DNA from: Ceratothoa steindachneri
Lineage: Eukaryota; Arthropoda; Malacostraca; Isopoda; Cymothoidae
Direction of reading: 5' to 3'
NCBI GenBank assembly: GCA_963969495.1
Contig: OZ018321.1
Location: 134,377,015-134,441,014, forward strand
Length of the DNA stretch: 64,000 bases
This document shows positions 38,765 through 50,098 of this stretch, piece by piece. The number at the start of each line of letters is the position of its first letter. Position 1 is the stretch's first letter. A program made the position numbers and the translations under genes. The notes under the pieces are model-generated. The model had not been told where the DNA came from. It did not search any database and was given only the letters and a program-made list of their open reading frames with translations.

Positions 38765-40020
38765 GAGAGGACCATCATCATAGTCGTCATCACTATCATC
38801 ACCAACGTCGTCGTAGTCATCATCATCGTCGTCATCGCCATCCTTATCGTGGCCATCATCACCGTCGTCGTAGTAGTCATTCATTATGATCACCGGGGTC
38901 ATATTCATATTCCTCCTCCTCTTCCTATTCGGTATAATCATTATCATCGTCGTATTCATCATCAATGTCGTGGTATTCATCATTATCGTCGTCTTATTAT
39001 TCATCATCATAGCTAAGGTATTCATCGTTATCGTCGTGGTTGTATTCATAATCATAGTTATTTTAGTGATTGTCATCTTCGTCTTATTCATCACCAATAT
39101 CATCGTCGTCGTAATAATTATCATCATCGTCGGACTCATCATCCTCGTTGTCGTAGTCATTCATTATCATCATCGTGGTATTATTTATTTTCATTATCGT
39201 TGTATTCACCCTCATTTTCGTCCTCGCATTCATTATCATCATCATCGACGTGGTAGTCATTATTATCATCGTCGTATTATCATCGTTGTTTTAGTTATTA
39301 GCATCATCGTCTTATTCATCATCAGTATCAGCGTCGTCGTAATAATTATCATAATCGTCGGACTCATCCTAAATTTTGTCGTAGTCCTAATCTTCATCGT
39401 TGTAGTCATCATTATCATTATCGTCGTGATATTCACTATTATTGTCGTATTCATCCTCATTTTCGGCTTCGTATTCATCATCATCGTCTCCTTGGTCCTT
39501 ATCATCATTGTCACATTCATCCTCATTTTCGTCGTCGTATTCATCATCATTGTTCCCGTGGTCATTTTAATCATCGTCATCGTATTCATAATCGCCGTTG
39601 TCACAGTCATCATTATGATCGTCGTATTCATCTTCATCGCCCTCGTCGTATTCTTTATTATCGTTATCGTAGTCATTATCATCATCATAGTATTCATAGT
39701 ATTCATCATTATCTTCGTCGTTTTATTCATCATCATCGTCGTCGTAGTCATGATCATACTAGTCCTATTCATCATTATCTGCGGCGTTATATTATTCATC
39801 ATCATCGTATTTATAATCATCGCCCTCGTTGTCCTCATCATCAAATTTTAATTATCATCGTCGTCGTTGTATTCTTCATCATCGTCCTCGTCACCATCCT
39901 TATCGTGGACATCATCACCATTATCATCTTCGTCGTCGGCATTAGTATTATCGTCGTATTCATCATCATCGTCACCGAGGTCATTATCATCATCATCATC
40001 ATTATTACAGTCGTCGTCGT
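38765..40020. repeat. CAT/CGT trinucleotide repeat tract, 1.25 kb
   Basis: Built from atc/tcg/gta triplets, mostly tcatcatcatcgtcgtcgta-like, with few phase breaks. All frames stay largely open: the plus strand gives an I/V/F-rich 321-aa ORF (38886-39851), the minus strand M/T/N- or D-rich frames. Such reading frames are expected from the composition and are not evidence of a gene. Imperfect longer units of tens of bases suggest mixed slippage and unequal exchange. Confidence 0.93.
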
Positions 40021-40079
40021 CGAGGAGGCAGCGCTTGGTCTCGTCTCGAACAGAGCAGCTGCGGTGCCCATTAATTGGG

Positions 40080-40100
40080 AGAGTGCGCGCGCGCGCTCGC
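40080..40100. repeat. Alternating GC stretch, Z-DNA prone
   Basis: gtgcgcgcgcgcgct, about 15 alternating bases, inside a local GC-rich patch. Confidence 0.6.
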
Positions 40101-40239
40101 CTCTCCCCATCCTTGGGCGTCGCTTCTTAATCAGGGGTGATGAGCGTGGGAGCGTCGCTCGGTGCCTCGGGGCGTGACCCGCATCTTCGGCCCCGAGTGC
40201 CACAAAGTGCCATCATTCACGGTCGACCGAGTTCGCTTT

Positions 40240-40385
40240 TGATCGATCTCTCGCGGGTCCTTTAGACCCGCGAGGGATCTATCTAGCTTAGTAAAAACAT
40301 GCTGCAGCTGACATCTGGAAGATTGTAGACCCTCCCGCCGAGACGCAGGTGAGTGGATATCCGCTGCCATATATCTTCCACAAAT
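40240..40385 (+). repeat. Dispersed repeat with hairpin and CTGCAGCTGACATCTGG, copy 2
   Basis: A perfect 10-base-pair stem, CTCGCGGGTC / GACCCGCGAG with loop CTTTA (40250-40274), is followed about 30 bases later by CTGCAGCTGACATCTGG (40302-40318) and a ccctcccg block. The same order is seen at 3655-3800. A third match to the box alone is on the minus strand near 2486. Confidence 0.6.
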
Positions 40386-40980
40386 TTTCCCTTCTTCCAT
40401 CATCATCGCTTTATTATCATTCCATTTACGTTCCCACTGTTTATCTCCCATTAAAGCACCATTATAATCCCATTAATCAAACCATCACTAAAGTTAGGGG
40501 AGACTTTAGTGATTGATATCGTTAGAAAGGAGTTAGCGTCCTCTTTCCCTCATGGTCTAGATGCTGAGTGAATGAGAGAAGAAGGGAGCGAAAGAATAAC
40601 GAAGAGAAGAAAATCTGAATGAGGAGGATCACTTCAACAGAACCCCTTGCCATTAAACGTTGGGGAAGGAAGGGCGTATATGGAGCAGTAAAGAGGTAAA
40701 ATCGTATCATTGACATAAAGAGTTGCAAATTTGAGCTCGAGCCCACTCACTACTGCCCCGGGGCTCTCATTGAAGAGAGGTCGCGCCCGTGTCACTATCT
40801 CACTAAGCGTTCATCGAGGGTTTAATGCCCTCTTTCGCCATGAATTTGAGCAAAGCCTGGAGGAAATGAGGGGAAAAGAGACTATGAAATAAAAAAAAAT
40901 GAAAGAAAACAAATAAGACGAAGAGAAATGACAGGGGTAGCTATAGAAATGCTTACTCCCTCCCTCTCTTTCTCCTCCCT
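40386..40980. other. No gene recognised
   Basis: Unique-looking sequence ending in a pyrimidine-rich run before the (TA)n array. Confidence 0.45.
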
Positions 40981-41003
40981 TTATATATATATATATCTAT
41001 CTA

Positions 41004-41073
<70 letters not shown>
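40981..41073. repeat. (TA)n microsatellite with TATC interruptions
   Basis: Left outer flank of the inverted repeat that follows. Confidence 0.96.
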
Positions 41074-41078
<5 letters not shown>

Positions 41079-41619
41079 GAGGATAAATCCCCGAGCCACG
41101 AGAAACGGATGCAGCATTTTTTAATTTTTCACAACGTTTCGAAAACTACAAGTTTTCACCTTCATCTAGGATGGATCCTCTTTAGTAAGTACCCAAATTT
41201 ACCGTTTTTATATTAAATGGTTTTTAACTCTTACAGTCTTTACAAAATTAAAAACAAAGTTCAAATTTATTATCTTTAAATAATGCCAAGTCAATTTCTC
41301 TTATAGTTTTTAATTAATTTCTGCAATAAACTTTAAATTTATTAACTAATTTTTTGAGTCAGTTTTAAAGCAAATTTAACTGTTGCCAAGTCATATTTAA
41401 TTAAAAAAAATAAAAAAATTAACTTATAGTACATTTTAATGATATTTTATAATTGGTCACCTTTTAGAATAATGTCTTGTTGGCCTTTTCAAGTTAACTT
41501 CATATGTATTAACTTTGTAAACTTATTCTAACCTGAAGATGAAAACTTGTAGTTTTCGAAACGTTGTGAAAAATTAAAAAATGCTGCATCCGTTTCTCGT
41601 GGCTCGGGGATTTATCCTC

Positions 41620-41627
<8 letters not shown>
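41071..41627. repeat. 87-bp perfect inverted repeat with 383-bp interior
   Basis: Arms 41071-41157 and 41541-41627 are exact reverse complements by eye. Each arm, read outward, is a hairpin GAAAAC-ttgta-GTTTTC followed by GAAACG, then a conserved run ending in a (TA)n array. This layout resembles the tails of the Penelope-like elements at 31-34 kb, so two PLE tails placed head to head is the likeliest origin; a foldback element is the alternative. The interior has no coding sense. Confidence 0.8.

Positions 41628-41710
<83 letters not shown>
41626..41710. repeat. (TA)n microsatellite
   Basis: Right outer flank of the 87-bp inverted repeat. Confidence 0.97.
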
Positions 41711-41713
<3 letters not shown>

Positions 41714-42649
41714 GCATATATCTTTCTCTAAAGCTTTGTCTTTCTCTATCTCTCTCTTTTTACTATCTCCCTCTCTCTTCGCTTTTTCTGCCTTTTTTAA
41801 CTTTTTCTCTCTGTTTTTCACTTTTTCTCTCATCTCTCTCTTCCTATTTTTCTCTCTCTTTCTCTGTCTCTCTCAGGAACGGGAGATAGGACGAATTCTT
41901 GACCGAGAGGAAGTCCTTGAAGATATGTCTATAAACTCGACCTCGTCCTCTATATCCCAAGGATCTTCTTTCTCTCTCGGAAGCCAGCAGGAAATAATTC
42001 TCTCCTCCACCCCAATCTAAAAGGGCTCAATTGGTTCCGCTATTATTTCATTAATCCCTATATGAAATAATCTTTTCCATTCTCTTGTATTCTTAGCTTG
42101 TTGGCTTCATTTTCTCTTTGACCCTGCCGAGATAATTATTGGAGCTATTTTATTTTTTTTTAGCGAGACAATTTATTGAAGCTAGTTTTTAGGGCAATTT
42201 CGTATGAAAAATCTACATTATTATTTATTTTCTAATATAATAATTTTAAAACTTGTCAAATATAATTGTTGTTTTTTTTATAATGGGACATATGATATAA
42301 GCCCTAGTCTTTTGCAATGGGACACGCCTATAGGGCCAGTAAGTGCCCAAACTTGAAATATTTGATAAGACGTTTAGATCCCCACAGTAGATGGAAGATT
42401 AAGAGCCCCTAAAATCTATTCCAAACACTTTTAAAATTAAATTTAGTGAGTAATTATGATTGAGGATGATGTGATATTCACAGGTTTTACGTGTACTGCA
42501 GGGAATGGGGAGGTGTGGGCGTAGGTTCTTTGGTTATACTCACGTTTGCCATCATGGCGTTAATAGGCAAGTTTCTCGAAACCGGAACAAAAATACTTCA
42601 ACCCATTTCGCCCAACTAAATAATTATCCAAAGGATACGAAAATTACCC
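41711..42649. other. Pyrimidine-rich then AT-rich sequence, no gene recognised
   Basis: A TC-rich tract to about 41880, then AT-rich unique sequence. The ORFs here are low complexity. Confidence 0.5.
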
Positions 42650-43111
42650 ATTATACCCGTACATGCACAGAGTGTACTTAATTACCATGATGAACTTGAT
42701 TATTAGTCTTTAATTAAATACCAATAGTGAACTTAATTACCCATACTTTACTTAAATAAACATAGTGTACTTAAATATCCATAGTAAACTTAACTACCAA
42801 ACATGTAATTAAAATACATATGTGTACTTAATTACTCATCTTATAATTAAATATAAATATTGTACTTAATTACCCATGCTGTATTTAAATTCCCATGGTG
42901 TACTTAATTAGCAATGTTGTACTTAAATATCCAAGTTGTACTTAAATATCCAAGTTGTACTTAAATATACATGGTGTACTTAATTATCCATGTGACACTC
43001 AAATTACTATAATGTAATTAAATATCAATGCGTACTTAAATACCCCTTGTGTATTTACTTATCTAGGCTGCACTTAAATATCAATGGTGTACTTAATTAC
43101 ACACGCTGTGG
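42650..43111 (+). repeat. 19-bp minisatellite, about 24 copies
   Basis: Units such as tacttaaatatccaagttg repeat in 18-20 base steps, best preserved at 42900-42980 where two adjacent copies are identical. The array stops exactly where LINE sequence begins. Confidence 0.88.
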
Positions 43112-45052
43112 CCCCTGGTCCGGAAGATGTCCCCTATGCCATGCTTCAACACCTGGGTGATCGAGGCATGGCCTTTCTGTTAGATTTGTTCAACAGGATC
43201 TGGGTAGAGGGTCTCCTCCCAGATTCCTGGTGAATCGCTACTGTGCTCGCTTTTCGCAAATCGGGGAGAGATCACTCTCCCTCGCCCGGTTTCCGTCCAA
43301 TCACTCTAACCTCCTGCGTGTGCAGGTTGATGGAGTGATTGGTAAGTGTTAGATTAGCTTTTTTTCCAGGACAGTGGAGGCCACATGTCATCTGCACAGT
43401 GTTGGCTTCCGCAAGTTCCACTCCACATTGGATGCTCTGCTCTGACTGGAAAATGCCGACTGTGAGGCCTCCTTCATAGACAGCACTACACCGTGGATTT
43501 TTTTCCTTCGATCTGGAGAAAGCCTATGATACCGCAAAGCGATACGGTATCATAGAGACTCACTCACGATAGGGGCGAGAGAATGCCTACCAATCATTAT
43601 CTCCTAATTTATTCGAGATCGTCGATTCCACGTACGGGGGGGGGATGAGCCGTTTCCGGCCCAATGTAGCGGGAAGAGGGTGTCCTGCAGTGAAGAGTCG
43701 TTAGTGTCACACTCTTTGCCCTGAGCATCAACGGTTTCACCTTGGTGCTGCCGAAAGAGGTTCTCGCTACGTTCTACCTGGGCGACATTTCGATCTCTTT
43801 TGGCGCGGCCCAGATGTCAATTCTGGATCGTCCATCCAACAGGCATTGAATCGAGTCTCTCGCTATGCCGAAGCGCACAGGTTTCTGTTTTCCTTTGCCA
43901 AGACTAAGGTGGTGCATTTTTACCGCCATTCATGGCTCCACCCCAACCTGGACTTGTTTCTAAATGGGATTGATCTGGAAGTTGTGGATTTGCACCGTTT
44001 CCTTGGTCTTGTATTTGACCTACGCCTCACCTGGGAGGCTCATGTTCGCAGCCTTAGGGTCTCTTGTACCAGTGTTAAGGATATTCTTCGTTTAGTGACT
44101 TTCAGCATCTGGGGTGATAATAGGGATAGTGCCTTGCTTTTCTATCGATCCTTTGTTCGTTTGAAGCTCGACCATGGATTCGAGTTTTAAGCATCCACAG
44201 CCGAGCGTGTATTGCGGAAGGTGCGCTCGATCCACCGCACCGACACCGCTTGGTAGAGGCCGGTGACACTTCATGTTACGCTGGAACCGTGCCAGTGTAT
44301 ACGGATGGCTTGAAAGGGGGTCGGTTTTCACACCGTATCCCCTCTGTTTGAAGTCAGCGGGGCTCTGCCAGGTGCTGCGTCTGTCTTTACGGCCGAACCG
44401 GTTGCAATACACTGGAGATAACGCGACGTACCCGGTTCGGAGACCGGATTATGATTTATAGCGACTCACAAAGTGCCCTGAGTGCTCTCGGGGCATTAAA
44501 CACACCGCAGCCTCTGGTTCGCGATATACGTGACTCAACTGTTTTAGCGAGCTGGGCAGATACCGAGATTATCTTCTGCTGGGTTCCTGGACATGTAGAA
44601 ATTGTGGGGAATGAACGCGCCTGATGAGGGCGCCAAAGAGTCCGCAAAGCTGGGCAACCAGACCAGCGTTTCGCTCTTCTTCACACCGATTATATGGCAG
44701 GAATGCGGGAAGCCCTCAGGGAAACCTGGTAAATAAGATCGGAGACGGTTGAGGGGAACTTAAAGCTACGTGCCATTGCGCCGCGAATATTCAAATGGTC
44801 TTACACCCAATGTCGCCACGGCTTCAGGTTGCTTTCTGTCGTCTCCAAATGGGACACACTCGCCGGACGCACCGCCATTTTATGGAGCGCTCGCCTGCAT
44901 CTTATTGTGATGACTGCATCGTCCCCCAGACTGTTTGGCACATTCTTGTTAAATGTCCCAGTCTGGGTGATCTTCGCGCACGTTACCCGTCCTGGTACCG
45001 GGACCGGGACGAGCGGGTTCGCTACTGCTCCACTTTATTTGACTGTTTTTAG
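43105..45052 (+). pseudogene. RNase-H-bearing LINE, copy A: RT, RNase H and zinc knuckle
   Basis: 5' truncated. RT: PGPEDVPYAMLQHLGDRG, RIWVEGLLPDSW, GFRPITLTSCVCRLME, FDLEKAYDTAKRYGI, then FYLGDISISFG at the catalytic site (about 43785), where the usual YxDD has Gly for the first Asp. AEAHRFLFSFAKTKVVHFYR and LHRFLGLVFDLRLTWEAHV follow in the 43846-44190 frame. RNase H: VPVYTDGLKGG (about 44290), IMIYSDSQSALSAL (44450-44490), IIFCWVPGHVEIVGNERA (about 44570-44625). The C-terminal knuckle YCDDCIVPQTVWHILVKC lies in the 44795-45052 frame. Domain order and RNase H place it in the I/LOA group of LINEs. Frameshifts and stops abound. Confidence 0.88.
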
Positions 45053-45197
45053 TGGGTCGCATGTTCCTGCGTCGGGGAGAAGTGGGCCTACCCTCGACGC
45101 TGGAGCGCGCTTCCCTCTTGTTGCCTTTTCTTTTTTATTTGCTGTTGTTTTTTTAGCCTTTTACTCGTTTTCTACACATTCGTATTTGTTCTTTAAT

Positions 45198-46960
45198 CTA
45201 GCTTAGTAGTATGCTCTTTTGTGAGTATGGCGACTTTTGTCCTGGTAGGCAGTCGCCAGATGTGCTCTCAAATAAAAAAAATCCTTGTGAGTTATTAGGG
45301 TCCCGAGCCGTCTGAGGATAAGCTTGCACATTGACAGACTCTGGTTCGGTGCTTGGCATCGAGGGCCCGTTCAATCCCATTAAAGATCTTGTCGCCCGAG
45401 GCAGGGTTACCTCAGGGACCATGTATATATTATAGGGGGCCTTCATGTTGCCATCCATCTTCTAAGACTTGACAACTCTCATTTGAGGTACGTTTTGTCT
45501 TGCTGATACCGGCGAAGCGGCATCCGTCCGGAAAAAGAGGGGGACAGGTACGCTGACCCCTGTAGTCTCAAGATGCATGAATGCAGGGCGTTAGGGGGCA
45601 CGCTACGACGGGCACTGATATCCTTTACCCCCAACCCCTAAGGTTGTTTTCCTAACGAGCCGTTTCCACCGAGATTGGCCTGCTTACTCTATTTGCAATC
45701 TCCTGTGAAATTAAAAGGGGGATTGCCACTGGAAAGGAGATGGAGTCATGCAAAGGCGCCTCCAGAGAAGGGGGAGATGGGGAGTCCACCGCACCCGTAG
45801 GCCTAGTAAGAGAATGGCACTACTGGGTGCCTTTGCTTGACCCCGACTGCTATCCCTGGGCGGGGTGGTATACGCCTTCTTCTTCACCCCTTACGAAAAT
45901 CAGGACCAAATCCTACACGTGGCATGGTAAGCAGGTCTGGATGACGGATCCAGCTTTGTTGACGACTTCTGAGCGGTTAGGGTCACCACGCCTAACATCT
46001 TGTTGTAGGAGGGTTCAGTTCCGTGATCCAAATGAGTGCTGAGTCGTGATCGTGGAGTTCCCTGGGCGGGAGAAAATGGGGCCAACGAAAGGGGTAGAGA
46101 AAAAGTGATTGGAAAGGGATGACGGAAAGGCAGGGGCATAATGAGGGAGAGTTGGTACAAGAAGAGGAAATTAGGGGTTAGCGAAGGAAGGAAGAGAGGC
46201 CAAGCTGCGGCCGGAAGGGGCGCCAAAAGGATCATTTTCGTAGGCGAGAAGGGGCCAGGAGCAGAGGGGGCCTTTTAAAAATTGAGGCATAAGACATTCC
46301 AGGCAGCGCCATGACCACTCCTTGGCTTCGCGAAATGAGAAAGGATCCATACTCTGAACGCCCAGGATTTCCTTCTCCATGAGATACGCACCACATCGTT
46401 TCGAAGAATTGGGGTGCGGCTCTCCATAGTTGACATACTTCGCCATACAAGATAAAAACTGACCGTGTGTGGCCTTGGAACAACTTACATACACTTCGAG
46501 TAAGCCCGACCTTGCACCAGAAGGCTCTGTCCGAAAAACGGGACACTTTCTGCTCTCTATCAATCAAGCTAGGTAATGCTCTCCCGTGGTGGATGATATT
46601 CCAGTTGGCTAGAACGCTGCCATCAATGGCGCAAAAGCGTTTGAAGCTAGCTGGCTCAAATATGCCAGGTAGTCTCTCAATAAAGAGCCCCGACGTAATT
46701 AGGCTCCGTTCAGCGCCCTTGCATCTTTGGTCTTGGTCTGAGATCTCTCACCTAGAGGTCGGACGTACCAATATTGGCTTGGTCATTTCCAAAAACAGCA
46801 GCGGACCCGTCTGTCCCCGGTCTCAGAAGAGCCTACACTCCTCTTCTCGTGTTTTTTTTTCTTTTTGAGAGAGGAGCCTGGGGAATGAACCCGCTTCTCT
46901 CTTCCGACGGAAGGTAACCCTAGGCCGGATGGACCTGCCTCAGCAAGATCCTTCTCCGAG
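45198..46960 (-). pseudogene. LINE ORF1 (gag-like), copy D
   Basis: Minus strand. 46171-46567 carries a CCHC-knuckle region: CSKATHGQFLSCMAK, YVNYGEPHPNSSKRC, YLMEKEILGVQSM, SFREAKE, the form of gag-like ORF1 proteins of I/Jockey LINEs (C..C.(G).H..S..C.....KE). Upstream, a K-rich stretch (about 46850-46870) and IFEPASFKRFCAIDGSVLAN resemble ORF1 of copy B. Downstream to 45198 a P/S-rich segment ends ORF1. Knuckle Cys positions are partly mutated (CVNCG seen as YVNYG). It lies tail to tail with copy A. Confidence 0.65.
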
Positions 46961-47187
46961 ATGGTAAAAATCTTAGCTCTCAAAGAGGCATCAGCAGGTG
47001 TAGGAGAACCCTCCTCACCTTTTAAGTCCTCGGGAGCCCGAGCAGTCTGAGTAGAATCAGAATCAGAATTTATTTTTGTCCATTTTACAATGGTTATTGC
47101 ATAAATGGTCATTATGCAAACAAAATGACTATCGAGTACATACAAAATCATAAATCGATTAAACAGGCAGAATAAATTTATTGGAAC
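46961..47187. other. No gene recognised
   Basis: Short unique stretch leading to a (TA)n array. Confidence 0.4.

Positions 47188-47260
<73 letters not shown>
47188..47260. repeat. (TA)n microsatellite
   Basis: Left flank of the second DD41D-type element. Confidence 0.97.
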
Positions 47261-47264
<4 letters not shown>

Positions 47265-48622
47265 GGGTAACCCCCCCAAAAACGGGCCTGCACACACTTT
47301 TTGTGATATATCCTTCATTTATTCACTAATCACCCTTACTTTGCAGGACATGACAGAAGGAACGCCTGTGAACACAACTAGATCTCAATGGGAGCGCCAG
47401 AAAAGAATATACTGCGTCAAACATTACTACAAGACAGGCTCGTTCAAAAAAGTGCAGGACACTTTCGTGCATCAGTTCGAACGTGAAAAAGCCCCCTCCA
47501 AGAGCATAATTCAGGACTGGGTGGACAACTTCGAGAACTATGGGACAGTGGAGAACCTCAATGCATCCAGTGACAACCGTCCAAACCACTCAGGACGCTC
47601 CAGGAAGCGTACAGCTGAGCTGGTCGAGAGCGGGAGAAAGTCAGTTCAGCAGAGTCCAAAACTCTCTGTGCGCAAGCGAAGTCAGTCCCTCGGTATATCT
47701 CGTGAGACTTGCAGGAGAGTGCTAGTAATGGATGTAAAGGCCTACCTATGCATAATACAGAGGAAGCAGACCCTTACAGCCTCAGACCAGTAGCAAAAAG
47801 AGGCTATTGCAGTCAAGATACTGGAGAAGATTCAGGAGACCCCAACTTTCCTTAACCTCCTTTGGACCGCAGATGAAGCTCACATCCACCTTGAAAGAAA
47901 GGTAAACTCTAATACAAATGTCTTCTGGGAGACCTTCAGACCAAATTAGGTAGCCATCAAGCCCCTACACTCCACTAAGTGCACGGTATGGACTGCAATC
48001 TCAGCCATACGCATCATCTGATCTTCTTCTTCGAGGAATCTGGCGCGACAGTGACAGTCAACAAGGAGCGGTATGTTGAGGTCCTCAAATCCTTTAAGGG
48101 AGAACTGCAGACCCTGTTCCCGTCACTTATGGAGAAGTTGTGGTTCCAGCAAGATGGAGCAAGCTCTCACAAATCAAACCTGTCCCAAGATTGGGTGAAA
48201 GAGAACTTTGGTGGCTGTGTGATCAGTCTCAACACTGATTTTGAGTGGGCACCTCACACCCCAGAACTTAGCCCCCCCGATTTCTTTCTCTGGGGCTACC
48301 TTAGAGACAGAGTGTACGCAAAGAGACCCAGCACCATCATGGGACTCAATGAAGCCATAGGGAAGTAGATCAGAGCCATTAGTCGGTCGGTTTGTAAGGA
48401 CGTCATGGACAACTTTGTGCTGCGCCTCAACAAATGCACAGAGCTAAATGGAGGTCATATCAAACACGTGCTCTAGAATAAAGAAGAAAGGTCCAAAGAC
48501 TCATGTTTTGATATGATGTTTTTAAACACAATAACCTAGTTATCACCAAAGTATCATACAATCCTTGCAGAAAATTAAGAAATGAGGCCTATCGAAAGTT
48601 GGGGCCCGTTTTTTGGGGCTTA

Positions 48623-48624
<2 letters not shown>
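47261..48624 (+). mobile_element. DD41D-type Tc1/mariner element 2
   Basis: The left end has ggtaacccccccaaaaacgg near its start and the right end, on the minus strand, has ggtaagccccaaaaaacggg: inverted repeats of about 25 bases. Both ends abut (TA)n arrays (47188-47260 and 48625-48663). Confidence 0.85.
47350..48476 (+). pseudogene. DD41D-type transposase, near full length
   Basis: Starts MTEGTPVNTTRSQWERQKRI. The paired-type HTH region has FREREKA-like basic residues, IIQDWVDNFENYGTVENLN and RKRSQSLGISRETCRRVL. Catalytic domain: LLWTADEAHIHLE (first Asp), AIKPLHSTKCTVWTAIS, VTVNKERYVEVLKSF, LWFQQDGASSHKSN (second Asp), EWAPHTPELSPPDFFLWGYL (third Asp); 41 residues separate the last two. 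The C-terminus ends HIKHVL and TAG at 48474. Stops at 47791 and 47948, a frameshift near 48010 and a stop at 48366 disable it. All three Asp are present. It differs strongly from element 1, so a separate subfamily. Confidence 0.87.

Positions 48625-48663
<39 letters not shown>
48625..48663. repeat. (TA)n microsatellite
   Basis: Right flank of the second DD41D-type element. Confidence 0.96.
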
Positions 48664-48668
<5 letters not shown>

Positions 48669-48783
48669 TATGGACTAAGATATTGTAAAAATTGAAAATA
48701 ATAATTAGAAAATGAAAAATCACTAGCTCATAAAATAAACACAACTTAATGTTAAAACAATGAAAGAAGCCATATACATATAT

Positions 48784-49301
48784 TCTAGCAGAATAAGGTC
48801 AAAGGGCAACCACATGCCCGTCTGTACCCCACGTAGTCCTGAGATCACCGCATGGAGCTTTGAAAGCACAGCTGAACCAGGGTGAGGTGCAGCTTACGCC
48901 GTTATCTCATCGCAGCTATATTTGCTTAGGGACAGATTTCATCGTCTTCCATAGCCGCCTTTCTGCCAACATTCCTGCCTTCCGTCATAAGCTGGAAGTT
49001 CGTCGAACATTCCACGCTAACGTTAACACAATCTCCTTCCCCCGCCACACACGGAGTCACCGACCTTTTTTTTCCAAATCGCACGTGCGGGTGGAGGCAG
49101 CCGCCAAGCCACCAAAAAACCACCTCACCAGGCGTCTATATAATCGTTCGACTCAGTTTAGTAAGCAGAAAAAATAGACTTCCCACCAACCACTGCGAAC
49201 GAGCTGAAGGACGCTCGCCTTCCCTCCGCGATCGGAGACATCGCGACTTCGATTCGAGAAGGAAGGCTAAATCGACATCCGTGAACTCTGCCATAGTCAA
49301 T
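48784..49301 (+). repeat. 5' LTR of LTR-A
   Basis: Starts (TC)TAGCAGAATAAGG with the terminal TG apparently mutated; ends GTGAACTCTGCCATAGTCAA. Highly similar to 50099-50620. Confidence 0.85.
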
Positions 49302-49439
49302 TAGCGAGTATCTGACGATGATTCCCATCTCCGAGGGCCATCTACGAGTGCTCCCTCATCTGAAGCGAGAGGTAACCCGACTTCCCTCTTCTCAGCCATC
49401 GTATCCCCATTGGTGACTTTGCTACAACGGACTTATGCA

Positions 49440-49760
49440 GTTCCGCCGACTTCCTTTCGGGTTAATGACGGCCTGCAGCAATTATAATCGGATAATGCGC
49501 AGAGTTTTGGACGGACTGGATAATGTCACCTTACGATAGGCCCCGATAAGTGCCACCTCACCTATGATTCGATCCAATATCTGGGTTTCCACATTGGAAA
49601 CGACGAATTTAAGCCCCAAGAAGACAAGGTCCGGACGATACTTGAGATGCCCCCTCCGGGTACGAAGAAACAGCTTCATTCTTTCATGGGGTCTGTCTCA
49701 TTTTATAGGAGGTTCGTCCCCAATTTCGCGTCTTAGGCCGCCCCGTTGTGTGAACTACTC
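49440..49760 (+). pseudogene. Gypsy reverse transcriptase scrap in LTR-A
   Basis: MQFRRLPFGLMTACSNYNR and IMRRVLDGLDN are the RT palm block before the catalytic site. After a deletion of the YxDD segment come LTYDSIQYLGFHIGN and EDKVRTILEMPPPGTKKQLH, GSVSFYRRFVPNFAS, the thumb. The thumb resembles that of the Gmr1-like element at 13660-13800, so LTR-A may belong to the same broad group. Confidence 0.8.
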
Positions 49761-50098
49761 CAAAAGAAGTCCCCAGACCGCATCATATCATTTTATTCTT
49801 ATTTTTCTTTCTTTTGCTTTGTATAGTTTAGTGTATAAATATTATTTTCGTTTTTAATTATGTCTCCCTTAATTCTCTTATGGTCGTCAATAATTAATTT
49901 CTTTTTCCGTTCATATGTACACGCATTCAGGTAGAATTAGCTTGTACACCTGCTCGACGTCAGGTCAGGAATTTCCTTTATTCCACTTTCCCGTTGACCA
50001 CTTGCGTGAAAGACTCCGCTTCCCCAAGTCATTCGTTTTAGGGGATGTCACTTTTCTCTCCCAACTCCGAAAGTGCCATCTTTGGGGATGGGAGGGAT

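Noticed and set aside
38886..39851. 321-aa ORF, I/V/F-rich, resembling a membrane protein
   Set aside because: It lies wholly inside a CAT/CGT trinucleotide tract in which almost every frame is open.
44092..44412. 106-aa minus-strand ORF
   Set aside because: Antisense of the LINE RT/RNase H region of copy A.
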